Shown here piece after piece: positions 14,034 through 27,023 of a DNA stretch of 64,000 bases. The notes under the pieces are model-generated. The model was given only the letters and a program-made list of their open reading frames with translations, was not told the DNA's origin and did no database searches. The stretch covers positions 12,084,327 to 12,148,326 of the forward strand of contig LR746272.1 of the NCBI GenBank assembly GCA_902729315.2. The letters run 5' to 3'. Origin of the DNA: Spirodela intermedia (lineage: Eukaryota > Streptophyta > Magnoliopsida > Alismatales > Araceae). The first letter of the stretch is position 1; every line of letters starts with the position of its first letter. The position numbers and the translations under genes were made by a program.

Positions 14034-17000
14034 GAGGGAGAGAGAAGGGAAAACCCAAAGAGACGAACAAACAGAAAGACCAGAGTATAGAGATAGACAA
14101 ATGCCACTGAAGCAACCAGCTTTCCACCGTAAAAATTCGACATAATATAGAGTACTCACTCTTAATCGTTTCTCCAATTGCAAACGCCATGTGAGCTCTT
14201 CAACACGCTTTTCGAGTTTATCTTTTGCTTCTTTGAGGGCTCCAGTTTCTTTCGCAGCCTGTAGACAATAATGTGATTAAGAGTGATTCCACAAAAGATG
14301 ATGCACCTCAACTTTCAAACAAATGAATGAATTTCATCAAAAGAGACCATTCTGAGCTTTCTGAGCTCCTTCCGTGCAAGCCTTTGCCTCCAGGCACACT
14401 GGTAAGTGATTGCGGCCTTCTGTAAATTCTTATAATACGAATAATCTTTGTGGCTACGCCATTTAGTCTGCAAGAATCATGAAGAAATAAAATCACTGAT
14501 AGAAAAACAAAAAAGGCAAAGGGTGCATTTGAATCCTATATGGACAAGGATATTGAGCGAATCAAAGGCAAGGTTCCAATATAGGCTGGTGATATAATAG
14601 ATAACCATGGATGGCTGATTCAGATAGAAAAACGATGTAGTTAGATGCATATACCAGAATGTCACTACAGAGTAACGATTTTCCATTTCGAACTAAAGAC
14701 AGAACAGAAGATAGTACTGTGATTTTTAACAAAATCTTATTATATCACCTACACTCCTGACTTATATCACCCATCTCTACAGCATCCAATGTTAACAGAA
14801 TTTCCAGAAAATATTTGAACATCTTGAGAGGAGAGTACGTTCCAGTATGTCCTGGCTAGTTGACATAGGCAAAAACCAAACTTCAAGAGGACTTATAACC
14901 AACGTTAAATTATAGTTATAAGAACTAATACGGACTCCAGAAAATCTAACATCATGTCTTCCAATTTTCAATGTTTGGGAATAAATGATAAAACGGATGG
15001 TCATCAAATCTATAAACACCTGAAGTGGGATCTCTAGCAGAAATACGAGAACTACATGACAGAGGTTTAGTCTGATGATCAACTGTGAGCTACCTGGATA
15101 GCAACCGAAGCTTTGGTTTGCTTCCTTAGTCTGAACTCATTCCGAGCAGTCATTGCCCTTAATCCTGTCTGCAATGTCACAGCAGAATGTCTGAGTGACT
15201 TATAAGACTTCTGGGCAGAGTGCCGTCGCAAATTCTTCTGAATCCTCAGTGCGGCTGCTTCACGCCTCATTTGCTCGTACAATTTGGAAGCCAAATTCCC
15301 TGCAGTGATCAAGTAGTTGAAAATCTAAGTACCGGTATCTCTTCATCGACGGTAATTTGAAGCACAGCTTTTGTCTGATGTAGACAATATTCTTCATGCG
15401 AAAGGAACAGGGACATACTGTAAGGAAAATCAATAAATCAAGTGCATCTCAAAAGCAATAAAGAACAAATGATACCTCTCCAACGGGACTGCAAGTGAAT
15501 TGCAGCCTTGCGTAACAAAACGAATTCCTTGCGAGCAATATGTGTGCGGATTTGTCTCTGGATCACTCTGGCTGCTTTGACCAGAACTTCTGTTCTTCTC
15601 GCATCCAATTCAGCCATCTGGCCAGCTCTCAAGAACACTTTATTCTTGCCTATCTGACAAGACAAACAATGCAGCATCTTGTATGAGAGACATATCTAGA
15701 AACGATGCAACTGGCAGCATCAAGTATTGATATGAACATCAACACCAATGCCAAACTGATAAATCAATCAACTTGTAGAAGCAAATGTTCCAAGATTCGG
15801 TCACCTGATAACCTTTCAACCCCATTTTGTCCAGAATTTTTTGACATGCAGCCTTGTCATCATAGCTATCCAGTCATAAGAATTTCCACATAAATAGCAT
15901 CAGTATTTGCTGAAGTCGATGATCTTCAGACCATTTAGAAGCAACCTAGCATAGAAATCTCTACAAGTATATTTGAAAGACAACACTTACTTTCCATCTA
16001 AAATCTCTGGAGCAAGAACACCAAAACGAAGAAGAAATTCATAAAATGTCCTTTTTGTTGGATATCCAGCACAGCTGATCCTAATGGCTTCAAGGACACC
16101 CTGAAACAATGGGAAGACATTCATGGAACTATACGGCTGTCTTTTCCTTACAAGGAACGTTAGAAGATTAGATGAAACCGTAATTCAGTTCAGTACTTAC
16201 ACCACAACGTAATTGTTGAATCACATTGAAGTTTTCAAATACAGCTGGCTTGAGAGCATTATTTGGCTTCACGCATCGGATGTAATGAGGTTCCATTGTA
16301 CTCAAGGTCTCCATCAATGCTTGAAGTTGGAGCTGGGATTTAAATTAAAAGCACATATCAAATTAAATTTAAAACATCAATGTTGTAAAAATATGATCAA
16401 ACCCTAACTGGCACAGGGACAGAGACCAATCATAAAGGCAACAACAGAGGAAAGACAGCCATTAAGCTAGGAACAAGAATCAAGAAAAAAAACTGTTTCA
16501 GCGGAAAAAGAGAACTTCAAGGGGATGCCCAAGAAACCAAGCAACCCTCGACGAAAGTTAACATACTTTTCGGTATCCTAAACATTTTCACTTTTAGAAA
16601 TTTGTTGAAAGATGACTTGCAAAACTTCATACATTAAAAGTTCATTGCCTAAGCATCAAACATACAATAGAGTTACCAACTAAGAAGATCTTGGTCAATG
16701 AATAAGCTTCAATAAAGAAGAAAAATGGGCGAGAAAAGAAAATGATATGTGCCCGTGCTTTCCAACAGATTTCCAACGTGATGACGCACAAGTCAGATGA
16801 TGTTTAGCAAGAATAACAAAAGATATTTAGCTGTGCGCAATAGGATAAATCATATGAATAAAAGATTTTTTTGGAAATGAGAAATTTCACAATCGATTAA
16901 CTAAAATGAATATAAAAACGATTATATTATTAATGAAATCAGAACGAAGAACAATAAGGCAGGTGGACACCCATAATAATAAGATAGAGCGTGCGTTAAA

Positions 17001-20000
17001 AGAGGGAGAAACAGTTAGCTATCTTCAAAGAGTTCATCAGAAAAGTGGTATTATTCACATCCATCAGATAAAGAGGCCCGCTACGCTCATGGACAGGACG
17101 CAGTTGAATAAAATGTGGTATTTATGGGTGGAGTAGAGAAAGGAACGGAAGTGAACAATCACGAATTCGTCTTCCTCATGAAGTATTCATTCTACTGCTT
17201 TGAGCACACGGTGCTGATCTGCTTTAGCTGCTTTTTTCAATCAGATAAACGTGATTCGTAACGACTTACAAAGAAGGAAAGTATGGGAAATGTGACACAT
17301 GGGAGAGTCTAATAAAATCCAAAAAGAACATCCTATGAAGTTAAAAAGAAAAACACAATTATCCAAATCATATCAGTCTTCCTTGGAGTATAAAAATCTA
17401 CGGATAATCTAACTCTGAGAAAATAGGATTATGAGAATGAGCTGTCCCATTACAGTGAAATTTGAAACTTTTGTCAAACGTGATGGCAGCGCAATGGCAA
17501 TAATGTTCAGTCCAGAATCAGAACAACAGAACAGGGTCATGCTAGAATGATTTCTACGATACAATACAAAGAAATGAATCAAAACAAAATCTGGGTCAAA
17601 CTTACTGATTTAGGGAAATATGCAACAATCAATGATCAATGGAAAAGGAAAACATGATTACTTTGGGGCATATTTCCTCTGTGTGAAGATTATCTGGTTC
17701 ACATAATTTTTTTGGATCCACTGGGTCGGATTGCAATCCACAGAAGACAACCAAGATGAATCGCAATGCGAACTCTTGATCATATACACACAATTCTAAC
17801 ATTACTAACACAGTGTATCGTAAAAAACCACAATATCAAATTTACCTCAATCTCTCTCCAAAGGAATATGTACAATGGAAAATCTCGTTTATTCAATTGA
17901 AAACCACTTTGATGCGATTTATATCCAAGAGGACAAAGGAACTCACTAATAGAGCTAAAACATGATTACAACACTGAAACTTCCGGGACTAAAAGAGAAC
18001 AATTGTGATTTTAAAAGTGGTATCGAGGATCATGGAACAAGATTTTTACCCAAAAAAGTGAAATCTAAATATCAGATGACCAAAAGAAGGTAACACATCA
18101 AAATCACCTTAAAACGTGACCCAATGGATGAAAATTTCGAAGACTTTGATGTTTCCATAGGCAGAGGTGGAAACAAGCCCGCTACAAATGGGCATTTAGA
18201 AACACTCAGTAAATCCTGATGTTCTGCAACAACATAGTCTTTGTTTTTGTCAAGAAATTGATCAGCCTGATATGTGACCTGAATGTTTAACCAAGAATAT
18301 TAGGAGGCAATTACCACTATTTCAAAAAAGAATGAAACAAGAGAACAATACCATGCATAATTACCTCGCCTGCATAGTGACAGATGGTGAAATCAGTACG
18401 TGAGAGCTTGGGTTTCATAAAACGCTTATTGTTTTTAAATGTTTGGTACAACTTCTGAGAAAATGTCTCATGTGTTGACTTAGGAAACATGCTGCACATC
18501 AACGAGATAAAATGAGTAAAGATATGGATGGCAATAAACATATTTGTATTTCGTGAGAATTTTAAAACCATTTTTTGCAATAACTCAGAACGTAGAAGGA
18601 CATTAGAACTAGATGTCACTTAAGGGGAAAAAAATCAACAACAAGAACAAATAGAGCATTAAACCACTTACCAGGCTTCATCTAGGAGTGAAATAATTCC
18701 ACCAGGTTTCTGGAGCACGAGTATAATTTCCATTGTCAATGCAGAAATTAGTGAGTGAGTACACGTTGACCACCAAAAATAACAATAATACAAATATCTG
18801 GACAATCGATTATATGCATGCTGCATGATTGTGCACATACTAAGCATACATAAATGTAATTTATTGTATAGATTCGGTGATTATGCATATGGATCTGAAA
18901 AGGCAAAGTACCATATGCAATATTATCGTTTCCAAGGCCTTCTTTCTGGACAGATTTGAATGAAGTACTTGTAAAAGGAAACCTTTTGGAGAGCGAGTTA
19001 GATGAGTTATGTTTTTTACAAAAATTACGATTCAAAATTGCCTCCATGCGAGATAGTGCAGACCTCCGGTTCAGGAGCCGTCAAAGAGGAAATAGATTAT
19101 TGATGGCAAATGGAGAACCAAAAGTTGACAAGGTAGGTTCCCTGTAAGAAGGAAATTACAGACACTTTCTCCAAGAAACTTCGAAGGTTGCTGTGGCCTG
19201 ACCTTAAATTCAAATGAGTTATTCTGTCACCACCAGGTCACATTGAATCCTCAACATACTATAAATTCCTGGGACACTTTATCAGATATCAACTCCATAC
19301 TGTTGAGATGAGGCTCATAGTAATGATGAATACACTACTTCCAGATAATCCTAGACCTTGGTTTTAAGAAAATGTGCAAGTTCAACCATTAAAGACGGCT
19401 ATCAACCAAACCGTTCCTTGTTTATGTCCTAGCCCCTCAGTGATCTTACAGCACCATTGGGGTATCTCAAGTATCTTAACTGGACTAAGAAAAGAAGGTA
19501 TCTATTGAAAAATATATCTTTGAAGCTCACCCTACAACATACAACATGCCAAAAAATCGTCATCTTGGTGACAAGGAGCCTGGTACTCAATCTGAAAAGG
19601 ATGGGACATAATAATCTAGATGCAAACAGAGCTTACAGTGGTTATTAACTAAGAGTTACCTTAGGCTTTTGAATCAACACATTGGGTGGCATTGCAGCAT
19701 GTCAAACCCCACTCCACAGGATATAAAAATTAATACAGGAGACAACTTAACCATGACACTCAAAAAGTGTTTTTCACTAGCGGAAAACGTTTTTTGCCAG
19801 AAACGTGCTATTTGATCAATAAATATGATAACACAGTATTCATCATATTTCCAGTCAAAGTAACAACAAAACAATTTAATACATGCCTTCTCAATCAGGT
19901 CGAGCACATCTTGGTTATCAACAAACTCAATGTAGCTCCAATTGATCTCCTCCTTTGTGTATTCTTCTTGTTCCGTTTTGAAAACTTGCTGCCATTTGGG

Positions 20001-23000
20001 ATAATAAAAAGACAGCCATTTTTTAGAAAGGTTTTATTCATGGCAGATACTTTCAAAAGCAGATTAAGAAAAACCTAGGCAGATATAGATGAAATTAGCC
20101 GCAATTCAAACCTGGTTAAAGTGCTGTTGAAGCTTCTCATTCGTGAAATTGATACAGAATTGTTCGAAGCTGTTGCATAAAACAGTGTGAAAATAAATCA
20201 ATGAATAATGTAGCACCAATGATTATCATCATATTAAAAACTTCTCCAGCCAGCAGCATACCTATTACTTTTGAAACTTTCAAAACCATAGATATCAAGA
20301 ACTCCAATCAGTGACTTTGAGTTTGGGTCCTGACCAATAGAAATATTAATTTTATCCACCAACCTGAAGAAATAACGATCATAATTAACAACGAAGTTGT
20401 CAGGCAGAACGTGACATTCAGGACAAGTTTAAACAATCAAAATATCGTTACCAGTCAAACAGACGAGAATATATAGTTTTGGCTAAACCATCACGGCTGA
20501 CAATAGCAGAAGCAGGATCAAGGGTCCTTGTGATAACTTCTTCAGGTGTCACCATCACACGTCTAATCAGTGCATCCTCTAGACTCTGGGCATCACACCT
20601 GTCATAGTGCACAACAAAAAAAAATTGTGAAAGGCGAACCCAAAAAAATTAGAGGATGGTCAAGAGTTAGATATGGTGGAAAGAAGCTGACATACATAAG
20701 AAGTTCAGCTGTCATGTTGAGATGGAATCTTGACTTCTCATCTTTAATGACAGAAGAATCAATTTCCTCCCCCTTAGCAAAGTTTATATTTCCGATGTGA
20801 AGTATTGCAGCAACAACTCTAAATATGGCCTCCTGAAAATGAACGATTGTTGAATTGCACTGAAAAAGATACTTCTGCATGGGAATACAGTTATTTTATT
20901 GAATTTAAAAAGAAAAACACAAGACAGGCCTGTTCTTCTTCATTGATTCCAACTATATCCATGGCCCTTCTGATAGCAAGATATTCATGCGCATCGTCCA
21001 ATCCATCCAGCTTGTAGCATTTAGATTGGTTGAGATAGTGGAAGGATTCAGGGTTTCCCAACTTATACTTTTCAATGTCCTTCCAAATGAAACACAGTTT
21101 CAAAATAAATCAATTTTAGCGAACAATATTGATATGAAATTTAAAAAAACGGCAAGAAAGAGCAAGACAAGAATTAAAATGACAGATAAGAGCTTAAAAA
21201 GTATATTACCTCTCGAGGGGCAGCACAAAGTAGGTAGAAACAATGATAGTTTCTCTCAGGATCGTTAATTTGGCAAACACGAGATCTTTCAAGCAAGTAT
21301 GTCCTAATAGCCGCCCCAGATATCCTCCCATTCTTGTCAAACTGAATCTCAACGAACTTCCCAAAACGACTTTAACATATATCCATCATAGATAAGATAA
21401 AATTGTGTTATTAGTTGTATGGAAGAGAGACGTGAGAAAGCAGATACTTGAAGGCGCAAGGAAAAAATAGAAACCTACCTAGAATTGTTGTTTCGGACAG
21501 TTTTTGCATTCCCAAATGCTTCAAGAACCGGGTTGGACTATGATATCATAGAAAATGAATTATCCAAAATGAAAAGTATTTAAAAAATCAGAATTCATAC
21601 AAAAAGAGCCCTCAAAAGGTTCATTAGACTTACTTCAAGAACTTGTTGTTCAACGGTCCTTCCTTCTACTCCAGATCGCCCACCCAAGAATGCAAGATAT
21701 CTCATGATCATTTTTGTTGTTTCCGTTTTACCAGCACCACTTTCTCCACTGACTAAAATGGAGTTACTTTTACCCTCATTTATCATAGCCCTGATATGAT
21801 TGTATAAAGAAATCAAAAACTATAATAGAAAATATATAGAAATGACTCATAAAATCGCAATTACCTGTATGCAACATCTGCAACAGCAAAAACATGAGGA
21901 CTCAATTCCCCAAATCCTGCCCCGTTATATTGTTCCATCATATGAGTATCATAAAGATGTGGCAATCTTTGGAAAGGGTTCACGGCAATCAAAATATTCC
22001 CAGTGTACGTCTATAAATGCAAAATACAGCAGTTAGAAAACATAACACAAATTATGGAGTCACAAATACAAATTCGAATTCGAAGAAAACTGAGTAGTTA
22101 CATATATTTCATTCAGCTCATATCTAGTTGCCAGGTTTTGCAGCACTCCAGGTTCATGAAGGTAGGACAGTTTCGTCATGTCATCCACTCCTCCAGGCGG
22201 AGCTTCTGTATCCTCGGGAAACACCTTTGATATATTTGCAGTAATCTGTCCAAGCAGCCAGATAAAAAAAACGAAGCAAACATCGTGAATAAAACAAGTT
22301 TTCTATTGTTTACAAAGATGGATTGAAAATTCTTAAATGACAGAAGAGTACCCAAGAAATTTCTGTATACAGGAGCATAAACTTTTTGGATACCAACAAA
22401 CACACAATCACTTTAGAATAGTCCAGTTCAATAAAACTGAGGTCCGAAGAACAGAAGCAAGGCCAAGCTTCAACCCAGGGGACTAGAATAAGAGTGAGAG
22501 TTGAATTCAACAGTATAAATAAAATGGAGAGTAACTTTTCTTAAACTTCACAGTTTATAAGGAAAAAGGAATGAATTGGAGGTACATTTTGATGCGAAAA
22601 TTAATGCACCGGCGAAAAGGGACAGAAAACCAGCGGGCAGCATGGTCGGTAGTTCTAATCCGCCAACTGATTGATCTGAAAGGCAGAATCACTTGCTTTC
22701 TCGTGTAATGACATTGAAGGTGTCATCATACTTTTTTATTATTTGCCATCACCCAGGATCATTTAAGGCAGCAGAGAAGCCAGTAACAAAAGCACTAAAA
22801 GTGGAAAGAAATAGGGACCAATAAAAATTTCCAAGAATGAAGACCTTTATGAGGGTAGATACACTGTTATGTCAACGAAACTTTGAAACACAAGGGAACT
22901 ATTATTTTATATTGTATATAACAGTCTTTCATCTTAATAGTTCAGCCCAAGGATACTGCACCGATAAATAGCCTTTGTCTTCGCCCACCGAATCTAGGAG

Positions 23001-23604
23001 CTGACCCCCATACCTCAGGCCAGAAATTAATGAATGTCACCAGCTTGAAATTGCTAAAAGGCCGAATGTAATATCCACAGAAAACTTCTATGGAAAGAAA
23101 CAAATTTTTTAATACATGGAATTAGAAAATGAATGTCAAATACTAGGAAACAACTGGCATATGAGAGAAGATGTAAAAAGGGAAAGCCTTGGATACATCT
23201 ACTTTTGACTCAAACCAAATGGATTATACTGCTATCAAGCTACGTGAATGTAAAAACTTCAGATAACACACAAACTATCAATTCCACAGGAAAAGAAAAT
23301 GCTGAGTTATTTTGCCTGTATCACAAAAAGATGAAATGCCATTCACAAACTAGACCACGTCAGGGAAGAACGTAACTAGACAAATAGGCTCAATCCTATA
23401 ATTCCAACAATCTATGGCTTCTTGAAGATTATATTGAAAAAAAAAAAAGGAAAGCCTGAAGTGAGGATGTATTACCGTTTTTCCAGTGGTAGTCCGTACA
23501 TGTACTTCATTACCACTAATTCGAAAAACCTCGCCATTAATCCAAGCCGATTTTGGATCTTCAACCCACACATGTGAGGCAACGGCTATGTTGACAGAGG
23601 TTGC
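10202..23604 (-). CDS. XI-K: Class XI myosin heavy chain, XI-K type
   Basis: Plant actin motor that drives organelle movement and cytoplasmic streaming. Thirty-eight coding exons were traced, from 23604-23476 ([15 protein letters not shown]) to 10325-10202 ([10 protein letters not shown], then stop TGA 10204-10202). They total 4578 bases, so the protein is about 1526 aa with the initiator, normal for the family. Motor: P-loop GESGAGKT and [11 protein letters not shown] in 21790-21634, switch I NNNS/SRFGKF across 21537-21210, switch [10 protein letters not shown] in 20363-20262. IQ motifs lie in 15653-14348 and coiled coil in 14258-12753 ([15 protein letters not shown] matches XI-K closely). 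The globular tail is 12351-10202 ([28 protein letters not shown]). The initiator ATG lies in an upstream exon that I could not place; the first traced codon is the Ala of a likely M-A-T-S-V-N start. Two introns appear to use GC donors (at 20929 and 19886). The gene is intact and probably expressed. Confidence 0.95.
10989..11016 (+). repeat. (GA)n microsatellite in myosin intron
   Basis: Fourteen GA units lie just downstream of the donor of exon 11123-11024. On the sense strand this is a (TC)n pyrimidine tract. Confidence 0.95.
13997..14029 (+). repeat. (AT)n microsatellite in myosin intron
   Basis: A pure AT dinucleotide run in the intron between exons 14258-14160 and 13849-13628, followed by a GAGAGGGAGAGA patch. 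Confidence 0.95.
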
Positions 23605-26260
23605 CTGTATAGAATGATCAATCAAAAACAGAAACAAATTATGTTTGATTATATGAATTACCGTTTTCTAAAAAAAAGTGCCATCTTTATTAATTTTGCT
23701 TTAAAACCTTGTAGTCTAAATTTAGAGAAAGAGAGCATAAAATAAAAAGTGGACAGCATAGAAAATGACGGTCATGCTTTGACTATTCTTAGTGTCATTC
23801 ATGCAAACCAATAAAGTGGAGGCAAAACTCCAATGTTCATGTGGTCTTACTGCATTCTAGTATCAGACTAGAAAGCAACGGTCAGCTAAAATGGCATGTC
23901 AGGGTAAGGGACACATAATAGTGATCCAAATTGCCAGATCAGAAAATTGATGTCAGGGTAAAACACATCAATAGCTGAATATTAGTCAGCTACAATAATC
24001 ATTGGAGTTGAGTGCTTTGGTCTGAAGTAGTTCTTTTCCATAATTAAATTCTAAACCAGCACGAATCCATACACCATCCCATTATAACGGCATCTGATAA
24101 AAGGTCATGAAGTTATCCTCAATACTGTCTTAATTTTCTTCAAGTTGATAACGACTGGCCAAATATTTTATTCACTTCAAAATGATCATCAGTCTAATAT
24201 CAGGGAAGATCACCACAATTGAACCCAATAATGGCTCCTTCCTGTACAATATCATGATGTCTGAATCAATTCAACAAATATCTAATCCATTGGACATAAA
24301 AACATAAAGTACACGTTGGTCAACAGTTAAACTGACAGTTTGAATTTCATACTTTCCAAAAAAAATGAAGGATTTAACACAGCCGATTCACTCTTTCGTC
24401 TATTTATTATAAGTAACGAAACGATTTAGAACGATGCATATGATGTCAAATCCTGATTTCCTTTTCGTATTCAATCATATTTTAGCAGAATTCAAGCAAC
24501 GCATATTTCTATCCCGTTCTGGTCAACATCAAATGTCATGAATGAGCTAATTCTGATTCAAACTTAAAAATAGCACCGTTATTTTCCCATTTCTCCTTAT
24601 ATTGGTAACTTTATAATCGATACCGTTAACAGCTTAGTGGTCGTCATTCCTACACATCTGATCTATAGAAGGCAAACCAGAAGATGGATCATTTGGGTTA
24701 GGTCATTCATCTGCACCTCGTTTACCTTTGACCAAACCAAGCAGCAATCCCTGATGGTTGACACACAGCAAACTAAGTGGCAGCGGAGAATTAAAACTTG
24801 CACGCAGTCTTAGCAAGCATTTGTTGCTTACAGCAGCCTGTAAGCTGAAAAACATTCGTTCTCCAAAAATGCAGATTCTTCGTCGCTCTTAATGGTCTAC
24901 AAGGTCAAACAAGGGATAATCCACCAAATCTTCCAGTACTTCTTCTCAATCGAACGTCAGTTCTACTATAGCAATAAGTCATTCAATCAGACACATATGC
25001 CATTGTGTTTAACGTGTGGAACACGATCTAACAAGTTTGGAAAGAAAAAAAAAAATCCTGAATTTCATAGGCGATGAAATTTTCAAGGAAAAACCGTGTT
25101 TAAAAGACTCTTATCACCACCATATATACGATATGAATATTATCCATAAAAAGAACAAAGTGATAACATGAAAGTAGTCCTCCCGTGGTAGATCCTCCTC
25201 ATCAAAATGCTAACGTTAATAACATGGGGTTTCCCACGCCAAGCTACAACCCAATGGCTCTGCAACATTATGACGACCTGACTTTGCTAAAAATCAGCAT
25301 CACTTCTTTCATAATCAGTGCCACATGTTTTCCTCAAACATTGCAATGACGAATCTATTTGCAATCTCTCCTTCTCCTCGAGTTTTTTCCGACAATTTAT
25401 TGCTACCCCGTCCCAATATTCCGTGTAAAATATATGTAGATATCTATATATATATATATATATATATGAGTATTCACTAAGCGTTGGGCTATCACGCCAC
25501 TTGTCTCCCTGGAATAATGTTTTTTGTGCAGAAATTCCACAGTTCTTTGCTCGGAGCCTCGAAAATATAGACAGGTCACTACTTACATGGACACCATGTA
25601 TCCCAAAGCGAATGACTACCATGTCGGCCGTATGCTCTTGCAATGAACATTAACTACATAATTCATTTTTCCAGTACGTCAAATTAATTGATTTTCAGCA
25701 GCATGCTGATTTTCCTGCCCATAAGTTAAATTAGTGGCATACCAACGAAAGAGTGTTTCACTGTTAATCTGCTATTCATCGAATGGCGCACAAATTCCTG
25801 TATCGTGCGAGTAACATCCACAATACTCCAAGAGCCATCAAGCTGATACCGAGCTCCCTTACGAATAGTGTATTTAAACAGAATCTGCTAGAGCCATTCT
25901 GAACCTCCACGGGAAGCAGAACCAAACCAATGTTCGCATAACCATAACTGTAACTATAGAGCGAAAGAGAGATGGAAGCACAGAGATTGAATTCCGAACC
26001 ATAGGTCATCCGAGCAAGGCGTCTCCAATCCGGATCAGAGGTGCATAACGCAGGATGGAGGAATCGCAGACTCCCGCGGCAGGGGATCACAGAGAGCAAC
26101 CAAAAAAAGCACACGGACGGCGCGCCCGTGGATTCGCGGAGAATTCCGGCGGAAGACTCTCCTCGCCGCGTTGTCTCCTCGTCTTCTACGCACCCATCCC
26201 CTCTTTCTCTCTCCTCCCCCCACTCATCTCCATATTTTTATGTAGTCCTTACTTCCTACT
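23605..26260 (-). other. XI-K: Myosin upstream region: long first intron and probable 5' leader exon
   Basis: A polypyrimidine stretch ending in the CAG at 23607-23605 is a good acceptor, so at least one exon carrying the ATG lies upstream. Candidate ATG-GT junctions on the minus strand (near 24075, 25129, 25590, 25618 and 26000) are all weak donors, and I could not choose among them. GC-rich, CT-rich sequence at about 26040-26250 looks like the transcribed leader. An (AT)n run sits at 25445-25467. No independent gene is seen. Confidence 0.5.
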
Positions 26261-26875
26261 GCCTCATCTGCCTTCGCAAAACTTGCCCGCCCCTCCTCCC
26301 CCGCTGGTACAATCAGACGGGCGGGACCCACCACGGCCGTCTCCTCCCCCTTCTGAGGCTACCTCCGCTTCCACGACTCCTCCATAGAGGGTCTTTCTGT
26401 AATAAGTCATAAATACTAGCCCAAAAAAGTATATACCAATAATTACATAATTTTTAAAAAAATCTGACCTGGCTCGGAGTCGAAAGTTCAGGCAAGGAAA
26501 ACGGACCGCTCTGACGCAAATGACCTAAATACCCCCTTCTCAGCAGTAGAATAAAGTACGGCACCGGATCCCTCGGGACAGCTGGCGGCTCGTCCTTCCT
26601 CGAACGAGCGTGAGGACTGGTCGCCGCTGTCCAAGACGTGACAAAGTTTTCCGATCGCTGATAAAATATCTGAAATGCCCTCATCCAGTTGCCCCGTGGT
26701 TCTTACCGACACGTCATTGCGAAAGGCCCCCCACTTCCTCTCTCCTGGGCCTCAGCATGTCGCGTGAGCGTGTGTACGTCGATTCCCCCTCTGATTAGGA
26801 GTCCACCATAAATTATCACAATTATTAATTAATTCGGAGTGTCAACCGGGGCCGTCGGCCCATCCCAGCCGCCTT

Positions 26876-26901
26876 AATGGGCCCAGAGAAAACCAGGCCC
26901 A
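26876..26901. promoter_or_regulatory. Site II-like TGGGCC/GGCCCA cluster upstream of the myosin gene
   Basis: TGGGCCCA (26878-26885) and GGCCCA (26896-26901) lie about 600 bases upstream of the probable myosin leader and just past the PMIR1 stop. Site II elements bind TCP factors and are common in plant housekeeping promoters. The remaining 26260-27023 sequence shows no gene. Confidence 0.4.
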
Positions 26902-27023
26902 ATTAACATGCCCAAGAATAGAAAGGGAAGGAACTAGACCTGATCGAGAAGATTAGTACCGACCAATTAATTCGAGATCATTGGGAATAAACACGGGGCC
27001 ATAACCGGGACCGATTCAGTCGG

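Noticed and set aside
25287-25643. 118-codon minus-strand frame as the myosin first exon
   Set aside because: No good donor leads in frame to the acceptor at 23605, and the N-terminus does not resemble class XI myosins.
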